A stretch of 49,752 bases of DNA, from positions 1-49,752 of the forward strand of contig MFNO01000031.1 of the NCBI GenBank assembly GCA_001782075.1, read 5' to 3'. Origin of the DNA: Candidatus Levybacteria bacterium RIFCSPHIGHO2_01_FULL_38_26 (GTDB lineage: Bacteria > Patescibacteriota > Microgenomatia > Levybacterales > UBA12049). Shown piece after piece: positions 1 through 7,205 of the stretch. Made by a program: the position numbers and the translations under genes. The notes under the pieces are model-generated. The model was not told the origin of the DNA. It saw only the letters and a program-made list of their open reading frames with translations, and did not search any database. The first letter of the stretch is position 1. The number at the start of each line of letters is the position of its first letter.

Positions 1-1
1 A

Positions 2-250
2 ATTAAAAATAAACTTGATATCTCTCTTCAAAAGCATCATTCAAGAGGCATTGTAGTTCACGGTCACCAAGAGTGCGCGGGAAATCCGGTCGAGGATGAG
101 AGACACAAAGATGATATTCGGAGGTCTGTTGAGAAAGTAAAATCAATGATTAACTCTTCAATTCCAGTTATGGGAGTATTTTTAAAACGCTCCCAAAATG
201 ACGATAGAACTTGGGAGGCAGAAGAAATCATTACTAAAGTTTTTGTTTAA
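2..250 (+). CDS. C-terminal part of a carbonic-anhydrase-like protein (5' truncated)
   Basis: An open frame enters from the left edge and ends at the TAA at 248-250, giving 82 residues. It contains the stretch HGHQECAGNPVEDE followed by an amphipathic helix and a short C-terminal strand region. The HxxxCAGNPV-type motif resembles the zinc-ligand region of small proteins annotated as putative beta-type carbonic anhydrases (Pro_CA_2-like) in archaea and CPR. The N-terminal half with the remaining metal ligands lies outside the window, so catalytic competence cannot be judged. The family call is from motif memory only. Confidence 0.6.
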   Translation: MKNKLDISLQKHHSRGIVVHGHQECAGNPVEDERHKDDIRRSVEKVKSMINSSIPVMGVFLKRSQNDDRTWEAEEIITKVFV

Positions 251-323
251 TATGGTTTACCCACCGTTTATTTAATAGTAAATATAAGATATTTATTAAG
301 TCCTGAAGTAGTATTTAAGCATC

Positions 324-353
324 GACAAAATTTCCCACGTGGGATATTCTGTC
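324..353. repeat. 30-bp palindrome, left copy (core TCCCACGTGGGA)
   Basis: Two 15-base arms meet between 338 and 339. The left arm reads GACAAAATTTCCCAC, and 13 of 15 positions pair with the right arm. The 12-bp core TCCCACGTGGGA (333-344) is perfect. A second copy with the same core and the same GACAA ends lies at 1212-1241, beyond the wHTH/Cas2-like gene. This copy sits about 35 bp upstream of that gene's predicted -10 box, so it could be an operator or an element end. Confidence 0.8.
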
Positions 354-387
354 TATGTTAGCTTTACCTTAATTATCAAGGTGTCGC

Positions 388-393
388 TATAGT
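388..393 (+). promoter_or_regulatory. -10 box, leaderless-type promoter
   Basis: TATAGT ends 6 nt before the ATG at 400. Transcription would start at or next to the start codon. No convincing -35 hexamer is visible. Confidence 0.5.
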
Positions 394-399
394 ATTGAG

Positions 400-1104
400 A
401 TGAGTAATTTAAAACTCGGAATCGGAAATAGAAAGCGTAAGAGAAAAACTCGCATTGAAGATTTGCCCATTTCAGATATTAAAGATTCTCTAATTGAAGA
501 GATCTCAAGGAATCTTACGAGGCAAATTGATAGAGAAGCTTTTGACAAAAAGTATGCTACTGCAAAAATAATCTTGAAGCTTGTTGGTGCTGGAGTTTTT
601 CTAGCAGCTTCAATCGCTATGCCAAATCTTCCACGGGCTCTGAAGCCTTTTTTAGCGAATGAAGATGATTATGAAGCATGGAGGAGATTTAATATACCGT
701 ATCTTAAAAGGACCCTGAGGCGCTTGGAGAAGCAAAAGCTAGTCGATACTGGAGAAGAGGGTGGGGTAAAAGTGGTAAAAATAACAAACGCTGGAAAAAG
801 AAAAATTCTTAAATTTGCGATAGATGAGCTTAAAATTGAAAAACCTAAGATTTGGGATAGAACGTGGTGGATAGTTAGCTATGATATTCCGAAAAATCAA
901 GAAAACGCACGAAAAGTATTTCGGGAGTATCTAAAACTTTGGGAGTTTTATCCCTTTCATGAAAGTCTTTTTCTGCATGCCTATCCCTGTGAAAAACAAG
1001 TTGAGTTTTTGCGGGAGTATTTAGGTATTGGTGAATATGTCCGTATCATGCACGTCTCCAAGATTGAAAACGATAAGCTTTTTAGAGAGTTTTTTGACAT
1101 ATAA
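400..1104 (+). CDS. PaaX-like winged-helix protein with Cas2-like C-terminal domain
   Basis: A 234-residue protein. Residues 9-17 are strongly basic (NRKRKRKTR). Residues 56-73 form a hydrophobic segment that could be a buried or membrane helix. Residues about 95-140 look like a winged helix (two helices, then a beta wing around EGGVKVVKIT). Residues 155-234 have the ferredoxin-like Cas2/PaaX-M pattern, with WWIVSYDIP placing Asp162 at the end of strand 1 where Cas2 has its acidic residue. Proteins of this shape are common in CPR and are often auto-labelled Cas2 or PaaX. No cas1 or repeat array is nearby, so a regulatory or DNA-binding role is more likely than CRISPR adaptation. Palindromes with the same core lie on both sides. 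The start at 400 is supported by a -10 box 6 nt upstream. Confidence 0.75.
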   Translation: MSNLKLGIGNRKRKRKTRIEDLPISDIKDSLIEEISRNLTRQIDREAFDKKYATAKIILKLVGAGVFLAASIAMPNLPRALKPFLANEDDYEAWRRFNIPYLKRTLRRLEKQKLVDTGEEGGVKVVKITNAGKRKILKFAIDELKIEKPKIWDRTWWIVSYDIPKNQENARKVFREYLKLWEFYPFHESLFLHAYPCEKQVEFLREYLGIGEYVRIMHVSKIENDKLFREFFDI

Positions 1105-1211
1105 ACGAACCTAGAGAGTATTTTCTGGTAAACAACATTTATAAATGCTATAAAGCTTATGTCTGTTTTTTACTGGCTTATTCCGTGTGGTCTCAGATTA
1201 GAGTAGGCTTG

Positions 1212-1241
1212 GACAAATTTTCCCACGTGGGAGAATTTGTC
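1212..1241. repeat. 30-bp palindrome, right copy (core TCCCACGTGGGA)
   Basis: Two 15-base arms are centred between 1226 and 1227. The left arm is GACAAATTTTCCCAC, with 14 of 15 positions paired. It shares the perfect core and the GACAA/TTGTC ends with the copy at 324-353. It lies about 107 bp past the end of the wHTH/Cas2-like gene and about 140 bp before the promoter of the next gene. The rest of the 1105-1371 gap holds only AT-rich sequence and that promoter. Confidence 0.85.
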
Positions 1242-1350
1242 GACGGTTTTAGTTCTAATTAGTTGTGAGGTTTTGGTTCTAAATTGGATCAATTATTAAT
1301 TATTACTCAATCATTACAAGATAGAACGATTTTTAAATTCAGTCCTCCCG

Positions 1351-1359
1351 TGCTATAAT
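1351..1359 (+). promoter_or_regulatory. Extended -10 promoter of the multi-HTH gene
   Basis: TGCTATAAT, an extended -10 with TATAAT at 1354-1359, lies 12 nt before the ATG at 1372. The predicted leader is only about 5-6 nt, and no Shine-Dalgarno sequence is visible. Confidence 0.65.
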
Positions 1360-1371
1360 TAGCCTCGAATT

Positions 1372-2751
1372 ATGAGAGAGCAAGAGAAGCGACAATACAA
1401 TCAAATTGAAAGTAGTGGAAGAAGAGTTGAGCAAGAGTTTCCAAAAAATGGAGATGAGAGACTTAATGCTCTTCTAGGCTCTTTTAATATGCCTACGAAA
1501 GCAGTAGTTCAGCAACTATTGCCTTATAATGGCTATATTTCGCCTGACGCTTTAGTAAGAGATTTTCGAGAAGTATTCAAGGGAACAGAATTAGCAAGCT
1601 TTGATTCCAAGTCCATCATTAGTTACTGTTTTAATACATTATGCCCGATTGGTCTTGTAGCGCAAGAATATACTATAGAGTATTTTGGCAAGGATAAATT
1701 AGTAGGATTTGGACTTACAGAAGCAGGAGCAAAGTATGGAATACCAGCTGCATGTCTCGCGCTTTATTTTGAGAACGAGCGCAAACAGAGTCTTTATCCA
1801 ACTTTTGGAGCTATCCATAAAAAAAATTCTGAAGAGCAGCGTACGCCACATACAAGAGCAAAAATTCTTTGGCTTTTGAATGAATGCCCTAATTTAACAG
1901 AAAAAGAAGTAGCTAGGGAATTGGGGATTAACAACTCAACTGTTAAGAACAGCCTCGTTGCTTTAAAAAATGCAGGAGTAATTGACTATAAATCAATAAC
2001 ACCTAATACAGGTAAAACACAAGTTACTTATACAAAAGGAGAGTTGCCAGAGGCAGAAGTAAAAAAAGTTGGATCAAGAGTTTCATTAACACAGGACGTT
2101 GTGAGATTTTGTGAAGAATTAATAAATGATGGCAAAGATATTACACAAGATGCTGTATTTATAAAATTTCCTGAAGAGGTACGAGGAAAGTATAAAGCAC
2201 TCAGACGCGATATTAATATAACTCTTTCAGGTTTGGCGCATCAAGAATTTCTTCAAAGAGGACAGTTTATAGGTGGGAAGATACAATCTCATGCTCAAAT
2301 TACTGAGAAAGGTAAAGCTATTGTTAGTGGCTTTCTTACTCCTCTTATTGGTCTTTTGCAAGAAGATAATGCAACTCGGCATTGGTTAGAGAGAGAAATT
2401 GTGCCTGTAGTAACAAGAGACTTAAAAGCTTATGCACAGAATAGCGGTGAATTATATTATCCACATTCTCCATCTTTTTTAAGAAAGCAATTCCAAGAAA
2501 ATATTGGCAGATTAAGGGAGATTCTTTCTGTAAGTTCTAAACCATTAACTAATGTTGAGTTATCAGAAATAATAGGTATACATCAGAGTACAGTACGCGC
2601 CTATCTCAATAAAACACTAGCCTCAGAACTACAAATAGAGGAAAGAAAGGGCGTATGCTATTATAGCATGAAAACTAGAAGGCAAGATCTTCTCGACTCG
2701 TCTCTTTCGCCAAAGGCTTCAGGTGAATCGCTCGAAGAATATGAAATATGA
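1372..2751 (+). CDS. Multi-domain helix-turn-helix regulator-like protein
   Basis: A 459-residue soluble protein with repeated winged-helix-like units. Two are clear. Residues about 161-204 have an arginine-rich first helix, then LTEKEVARELGINNSTVKNS and an AGVI wing. Residues about 381-415 contain LSEIIGIHQSTVRAYLNKT. Residues 40-125 (ending in a GFGLTEAG-like wing) and about 240-315 look like two more degenerate units. I do not recognise a named family; the best call is a DNA-binding transcription regulator. Its stop overlaps the folC start as ATGA (2748-2751), so the two are probably co-transcribed and translationally coupled. That suggests, but does not prove, a regulatory link with the folate/thymidylate genes downstream. 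Confidence 0.6.
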   Translation: MREQEKRQYNQIESSGRRVEQEFPKNGDERLNALLGSFNMPTKAVVQQLLPYNGYISPDALVRDFREVFKGTELASFDSKSIISYCFNTLCPIGLVAQEYTIEYFGKDKLVGFGLTEAGAKYGIPAACLALYFENERKQSLYPTFGAIHKKNSEEQRTPHTRAKILWLLNECPNLTEKEVARELGINNSTVKNSLVALKNAGVIDYKSITPNTGKTQVTYTKGELPEAEVKKVGSRVSLTQDVVRFCEELINDGKDITQDAVFIKFPEEVRGKYKALRRDINITLSGLAHQEFLQRGQFIGGKIQSHAQITEKGKAIVSGFLTPLIGLLQEDNATRHWLEREIVPVVTRDLKAYAQNSGELYYPHSPSFLRKQFQENIGRLREILSVSSKPLTNVELSEIIGIHQSTVRAYLNKTLASELQIEERKGVCYYSMKTRRQDLLDSSLSPKASGESLEEYEI

Positions 2752-4250
2752 AAATTAGGAGCTACGAAGAGGCAATTCGATATTTAGAGGGTTTTATTGG
2801 CAAGGTTATATTTAAGGTAGATAAAGCAACTCTCAAGCATTATGATCCACTGGAGAGGATGAGAACACTTCTATCTCTTCTTGATAATCCTCAGAACAGG
2901 TTTCAATCGGTTCTTGTCGGCGGGACTTCAGGGAAGGGGTCAACTTCTTATCTTATTTCTCATATTCTAACAACTGCCGGCTATAAAACTGGCCTAACTC
3001 TTTCTCCACATCTTCAAAAAGTAAATGAAAGACTGCAGATAAACGGTGAACAAATTTCAGATACAAAATTTACTGATTTAGTTAATTTTATAACACAAAT
3101 AATTACGCAAATGAAAAAAATGTCTGTTGGTGCGCCGTCGTATTTTGAGATTTTGATAGCAATGGCATTTAAGTATTTCGCGGATCAAAAAGTTGACATC
3201 GCAGTTGTAGAAGTTGGGATGGGAGGAGAATTTGACGCGACAAATACTTTATATCCCCTAATTGCAGTTTTGACAAATGTTTCATTGGACCATACCAATG
3301 TCTTGGGAAGAACTGTAGAGAAAATAGCAAGGACGAAAGTTGGTATTGTGAAGGGTTCAGTCCATTCGCTTGGCGACTTGGTGGTTCCTCGGGGTCCTGC
3401 CGCTCGCTCGTCCCATCCGACGTCCTCGAAAAAAATGTCCTCGGGCTTGCGCCCTGCGATTTTTCTGCGGGCGCTCGATGGGACACCCTCCGCTCGCGTC
3501 ACCCCTCGGTTGGTTGTCGTTACCGGAGTAGAGCAGAAATCGGTAATAAAAATAATTCAGGAAAGGTGTAGAGAGCAAGGAGCTAAATTTTTTCTCTTGA
3601 ATAAGGACTTTGATTATAAAGTAAATAAGGAAAGCAGGATTTGGACGGAATTTGATTTTCAGTCTAAAGTAGTAAATTTAAAAAATCTTCATTTGTCATT
3701 ATTGGGACAATATCAAGTAGAGAACGCAAGTCTGGCTATTAAAGCAGCATTGGAGCTTAGAAAGTTTGGTTTTGAAGCTTCGGAAGAGAATGTCAGAAAA
3801 GCCCTAGAAAGTGCATTTTTCCCGGGGCGGTTTGAGTACATATTACATAATACCAAATACAAAATAGTCTTAGACGGGGCACATAATCCGATAAAAATGA
3901 AAAAGTTTTTAGAATCTCTTAAAAAACTTTTTCCCAAAAACAAAAAAATTTTTGTTATTGGTTTTAAATTTGATAAAGACGTAAAAAAAATGCTAGGGCA
4001 GATCTTAAAAGCGGCGGACAAATTAATTGTTACAGAATTTAGGGCAAAAACAGATATGAAACTTAACGCGGGGATGGACGTAAAAAGTATTAAGTATTAT
4101 GTATCTGGCGCTAATTACAGCGGGGGTGTTTACTGGGAAGAAAACTTAAAACGTGCCATGGGTGAGGCTTTTAAAATTGCAGAAAAAGATGATCTTATTG
4201 TAGTCACGGGTTCTTTGTATTTGGTGGGAGAAGTTAGAGATATGCTATAA
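2748..4250 (+). CDS. folC: Folylpolyglutamate/dihydrofolate synthase with an in-frame insertion
   Basis: An ATP-dependent Mur-ligase-fold enzyme that adds glutamate to folates and, in bifunctional forms, makes dihydrofolate. The P-loop GGTSGKGST is at residues 58-66, followed by the conserved SPHLQKVNERLQING region. A GMGGEFDATN motif and a C-terminal LDGAHNP motif are also present. At 500 residues it is about 60-70 longer than usual. The excess is mostly residues about 204-256, encoded by GC-rich palindromic DNA (about 3357-3512). It falls between the family segments KVGIVKG and VVTGVEQ, which normally lie close together. The start overlaps the preceding regulator gene. The frame stays open through the insert, so the enzyme may still be made. 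Confidence 0.92.
   Translation: MKIRSYEEAIRYLEGFIGKVIFKVDKATLKHYDPLERMRTLLSLLDNPQNRFQSVLVGGTSGKGSTSYLISHILTTAGYKTGLTLSPHLQKVNERLQINGEQISDTKFTDLVNFITQIITQMKKMSVGAPSYFEILIAMAFKYFADQKVDIAVVEVGMGGEFDATNTLYPLIAVLTNVSLDHTNVLGRTVEKIARTKVGIVKGSVHSLGDLVVPRGPAARSSHPTSSKKMSSGLRPAIFLRALDGTPSARVTPRLVVVTGVEQKSVIKIIQERCREQGAKFFLLNKDFDYKVNKESRIWTEFDFQSKVVNLKNLHLSLLGQYQVENASLAIKAALELRKFGFEASEENVRKALESAFFPGRFEYILHNTKYKIVLDGAHNPIKMKKFLESLKKLFPKNKKIFVIGFKFDKDVKKMLGQILKAADKLIVTEFRAKTDMKLNAGMDVKSIKYYVSGANYSGGVYWEENLKRAMGEAFKIAEKDDLIVVTGSLYLVGEVRDML
3357..3515. repeat. GC-rich palindromic element inserted in frame in folC
   Basis: About 155 bp of markedly GC-rich DNA lies in an AT-rich gene. GTCCCATC at 3410-3417 pairs with GATGGGAC at 3477-3484. 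A run of seven A (3429-3435) faces a run of five T (3460-3464) about the same centre (near 3447). GGGC/GCCC at the middle forms a small hairpin tip. Outer arms (CCTCGGGG near 3388, CCCCTCGG near 3502) are imperfectly complementary. The boundaries are estimated from where conserved FolC protein sequence stops and resumes. Confidence 0.65.
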
Positions 4251-4251
4251 T
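4243..4251 (+). promoter_or_regulatory. Extended -10 promoter of dcd
   Basis: TGCTATAAT overlaps the end of folC and ends 6 nt before the ATG at 4258. The dcd mRNA is therefore predicted to be leaderless, although read-through from folC is also possible. Confidence 0.6.
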
Positions 4252-4257
4252 CCTTTT

Positions 4258-4827
4258 ATGGTTTTGTCCGACAGAGATCTAAAAAAAGCACTAAAATCCC
4301 GCAGGATTATTATTAAACCCGCTCCTGATTTGAAGATCCAACTTGGTTCATGCTCCATAGATCTTAGACTTGGGAATAATTTCCGCGTTTTTGAACACAG
4401 CCGCTATCCTTACATAGACCCATTCAAAAAAGAAATAGGAAAAGAAGTTACTAGAAAAATTGACGTTACAGACGGCGATCCATTTATAATTCAGCCTGGA
4501 GATTTTGTATTGGCAACAACAGAAGAATACGTTGAGATACCGGATGATCTGACGGGAAGACTTGAGGGAAGATCAAGCATTGGAAGACTTGGTGTTGTGA
4601 TCCATTCAACTGCCGCAAATATTGAGTGCGGATTTAGAGGGCATATAGCTCTTGAGCTTGCCAACATGGGAAAAATGCCTGTTGCACTTTACCCTGGGAT
4701 GAGGATTTGCTCTTTGTCTTTTGAGGAACTATCGAGTCCTGCAGAAATACCGTATTACAAGAAAAAGGCAGCAAAATATGTCGGGCAAAAAGGACCGGAT
4801 GAGAGCAGGATCCACGAGGAGAAATAA
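4258..4827 (+). CDS. dcd: dCTP deaminase
   Basis: Converts dCTP to dUTP, or directly to dUMP in bifunctional forms, feeding thymidylate synthesis. The 189-residue trimeric dUTPase-fold protein has the family signature RSSIGRLGVVIHSTA at residues 105-119. GFRGHIALEL follows, with the expected catalytic Glu at 133, and then a PGMRICSL segment. The HSTAANIECGF stretch resembles the bifunctional (dUMP-forming) actinobacterial and archaeal enzymes more than the E. coli enzyme, but a second dUTPase-like gene at 6666 suggests the steps may be split. It lies 7 nt after folC and has its own leaderless-type promoter. Confidence 0.9.
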   Translation: MVLSDRDLKKALKSRRIIIKPAPDLKIQLGSCSIDLRLGNNFRVFEHSRYPYIDPFKKEIGKEVTRKIDVTDGDPFIIQPGDFVLATTEEYVEIPDDLTGRLEGRSSIGRLGVVIHSTAANIECGFRGHIALELANMGKMPVALYPGMRICSLSFEELSSPAEIPYYKKKAAKYVGQKGPDESRIHEEK

Positions 4828-4828
4828 T

Positions 4829-5804
4829 TTATGCGTATACGCCCCGGGCTTCAAGAGGGAGTAATTTGGCAATAGTTCTTCCGACATATTCTCCGATGTT
4901 CTGAGGATTTGGTTCTATGCCTTGTTTTGCAAGAATTTCTTTTATTTCCGAATACGTCATTGGCATGCCGACATTTACCGACAGAATGCTTTCCCTGGGT
5001 ATATTGAGGGGATTGTATAGCTGTTTAAGCACTCTTGCAGTTGGATAATTTTTGTTTGACGGATTGGAAATCCTGAATTCTCCATGTGTGCCAACAGGTA
5101 TTATAACCACCTTTCTTCCACGTTCTTCAATTCCTTTTATTAGCTTATGAATGCTTTCCCAGTCAAGTTCTTGCATGCCATTAATTTGTCCTTTTTTTGT
5201 TCCTTCTATTACTTTTCTTCCGCCTTCCATTGTGCCCTCCGGGAAAAAAATCAATCCATCTGCTTGTCTATCTTCCTGTTTGTTTATAATTCTAGCCAAC
5301 TCTCTGCTAAATTGAATATTTTTACTGCGACTAATTCCATATTGATTTTCATCTTTTTGCCTGACATATGTCTGAAGCCTTAAATTGTACTTTGAGGCTA
5401 TGCTTTTTGTGGTTTCGAAGTATTGCTGTACAACTATATTCTGATGCCCTGATTGCATAGAGGCTGCCACAGATAACATATAGCCTCTAAATTCTTCCAG
5501 GATACCTGTGTTGGTTTGCTAACGTTGTAAGATCTTTTGATAATTTTGCGGCTGATATACAGTCAGAATGACTCTGATGGGTTATGACTGCAACAGGGAG
5601 CACGTCGGAATCCTCGATCACCTCAACAAATTTATCTCTAAAACCATCTTCATAATTAGGCTGCAAGGGAATCAGAATTTTTTTCTCGACTCGTCGAACA
5701 AATAAGTCCACCCCCTTTGAAATAATTGGATTTGCCGGATTTATACCCGGGGATTGATGTTTTTTATGAACAGATATTTCCTGACCGGGTTTTAATCTTT
5801 CCAT
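4829..5804 (-). pseudogene. PlsC-like acyltransferase broken by a frameshift
   Basis: Two adjacent minus-strand frames make one acyltransferase of about 320 residues. The N-terminal part (5804 to 5487, 105 residues) ends with motif I, THQSHSD, which is the HX4D catalytic motif. The C-terminal part (from about 5500 down to 4829) has the FFPEGT motif of glycerol-phosphate acyltransferases. Each half lacks the other's motif. The frames are bounded by a TAG in one and the stop at 5487-5489 in the other, so a one-base shift must lie in about 5490-5515. Removing one base there gives a continuous reading ANNTGILEEFRGYMLSVAAS. No slippery heptamer is visible, so this is a real mutation or an assembly error. 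The likely role was transfer of an acyl chain to glycerol-phosphate or a related acceptor. The gene is opposite in strand to the nucleotide genes around it. Confidence 0.75.
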
Positions 5805-5859
5805 ACAATAATTTATGATTTTACCACAAAAGCGTGTTTTAAAATAAAATTCTTTGTGG

Positions 5860-5865
5860 TATTAT
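5860..5865 (+). promoter_or_regulatory. -10 box upstream of tmk
   Basis: TATTAT, preceded by TGG, ends 15 nt before the ATG at 5881. It favours that start over the in-frame TTG at 5854, which would lie upstream of the -10 box. Confidence 0.4.
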
Positions 5866-5880
5866 GGGAACAGTTTTTAC

Positions 5881-6570
5881 ATGAAGTATCATATAGAACT
5901 TGATCTTGATTTTAGAAGAAATCCACACAAGGGGCTGTATATTGCAATCGAGGGAATTGATGGCAGCGGAAAAACAACGCAGGCTGAAAGACTGGCCAAA
6001 TATTTTACGGTAAAAAGAAAAAAAGTTGTAGCGACCAGGGAGCCGCGAAAGAATGCGGGAACAGTAGGTAGATTAATTGGGGACATACTGGTATCTAAAG
6101 TAAAGGTACCATTTGCAGCATTTCAACACATCATGTCTGCTGAGCGGTCAATTCACCACGAGGAGTTGATTATTCCGTCTTTGAAGAAAGGCAAAATCGT
6201 GATAACAGATAGATGTTTTTGGTCGGCAGTTCCTTATGGAATACTGGACAGGATGAAGGATGCAAAAGATGAAAAGTACAGTTTTAATTTTGGAGAAGTG
6301 ATATTGGTTGGACAAAGCATTTTATCTATGTATCATCAATTTACAGTTCCGGATTATACTTTTTATCTGGATGTGTCTATTGATACTGCTGTTGAGAGAA
6401 TAGGAAAAAAAACAGAGAGAAAAGAGTTGTATGAAAAAAAAGATAAGCTGGAAAAAATATCCCTGGGATACAAATGGCTTTCTAAAAGATTTCCAAAAGA
6501 AATTACGGTGATTGATGGAGAAAAGAGCGAGGAGGAAGTCACGGAGGAAATAGTTAAAAAATTGACCTAA
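5881..6570 (+). CDS. tmk: Thymidylate kinase
   Basis: Phosphorylates dTMP to dTDP. The 229-residue P-loop kinase has IAIEGIDGSGKTTQ near residues 20-33. The TREPRKNAGT region is the TMK DR-like arm. ITDRCFWSAVPYG is the second conserved nucleotide-binding motif. I chose ATG 5881 because the upstream in-frame TTG at 5854 adds a non-conserved peptide that overlaps the predicted promoter. The N-terminus still has about 15 extra residues (HIELDLDFRRNPHKG) before the first strand. The gene follows the divergent broken acyltransferase and precedes the dUTPase-like gene. Confidence 0.88.
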   Translation: MKYHIELDLDFRRNPHKGLYIAIEGIDGSGKTTQAERLAKYFTVKRKKVVATREPRKNAGTVGRLIGDILVSKVKVPFAAFQHIMSAERSIHHEELIIPSLKKGKIVITDRCFWSAVPYGILDRMKDAKDEKYSFNFGEVILVGQSILSMYHQFTVPDYTFYLDVSIDTAVERIGKKTERKELYEKKDKLEKISLGYKWLSKRFPKEITVIDGEKSEEEVTEEIVKKLT

Positions 6571-6575
6571 TTAAC

Positions 6576-6638
6576 CTAATTGATCTAATTTCTAAACTTT
6601 TGGGGTTTTGGAAATTGGGATTTGATTAGATCAATTAG
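6576..6638. repeat. 14-bp perfect inverted repeat between tmk and the dUTPase gene
   Basis: CTAATTGATCTAAT at 6576-6589 pairs exactly with ATTAGATCAATTAG at 6625-6638 around a 35-nt loop containing CTTTTGGGGTTTTGG. It is followed by TAATTAGAAATT-type repeats up to the next gene. It could be a transcript hairpin (terminator or processing site) or a mobile palindrome. No terminal T run follows it directly. Confidence 0.7.
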
Positions 6639-6665
6639 AAATTAGTAATTAGAAATTTGAAAAAT

Positions 6666-7205
6666 ATGATACTAGGGCCTAAGATTCTTTTGCAACTTGT
6701 TAAAACCAAAAAATTGGTAGAGAATCTTTCTGAGAGAGAGCTGACAAATCCTGAGGGGGCTGGGTTTGATTTGCGGCTTGGCGAGGTATATAAAATAAAA
6801 GGAGAAGCTTTTTTGGGAGAGACTCACAGAAAAACTGCGGAAATAGAACTTGTTAAGTCCTACAAGAATGGAAAAAAAGACTCGATAGTTTTCAAACCAG
6901 GAGATTTTTATCTGGTAAAAACAATTGAGAGTTTTAATTTACCTCAAAATATTACAGCAAATTTCAAGCCAAGGTCTACTACTTTTAGGTCCGGACTTTT
7001 TTTAAGAACAGGAAATGTGGCGCCGGGGTACAGCGGGCCTGTTACTTTTGGAATGAAAAACGAAGGTCCTATTCCTGTAATTATTGAAATGGGAGCGAGA
7101 TTTGTCCACGCGCAGTTTGAAGAAGTGATGGGTGGTGGCAGCATGTATCGTGGGCAATGGCAGGGAGGACGAGTTACGACAAAAAAAAAGGAGAAACAAG
7201 TATGA
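6666..7205 (+). CDS. dUTPase / dCTP-deaminase-like protein
   Basis: A second member of the dUTPase/dCTP deaminase fold. It has [14 protein letters not shown] near the N-terminus and a [16 protein letters not shown] segment. [26 protein letters not shown] is the substrate-binding region, and the C-terminal tail [12 protein letters not shown] resembles the mobile arm that closes over the nucleotide. At 179 residues it probably hydrolyses dUTP to dUMP, taking the product of the upstream dcd gene on to ThyA. ATG 6666 is preferred over the TTG at 6657 because MILGPKILL aligns better with family N-termini. Its stop overlaps the thyA start (ATGA, 7202-7205), so the two are translationally coupled. 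Confidence 0.78.
   Translation: MILGPKILLQLVKTKKLVENLSERELTNPEGAGFDLRLGEVYKIKGEAFLGETHRKTAEIELVKSYKNGKKDSIVFKPGDFYLVKTIESFNLPQNITANFKPRSTTFRSGLFLRTGNVAPGYSGPVTFGMKNEGPIPVIIEMGARFVHAQFEEVMGGGSMYRGQWQGGRVTTKKKEKQV

Noticed and set aside
400-1104. CRISPR-Cas adaptation gene cas2
   Set aside because: The Cas2-like fold is fused to a winged helix, there is no cas1, effector gene or repeat-spacer array in the window, and PaaX-like relatives are common in CPR.
3169-3578. Minus-strand frames over the folC insertion
   Set aside because: Several overlapping frames stay open only because the insert is GC-rich and self-complementary; the plus frame continues FolC on both sides.
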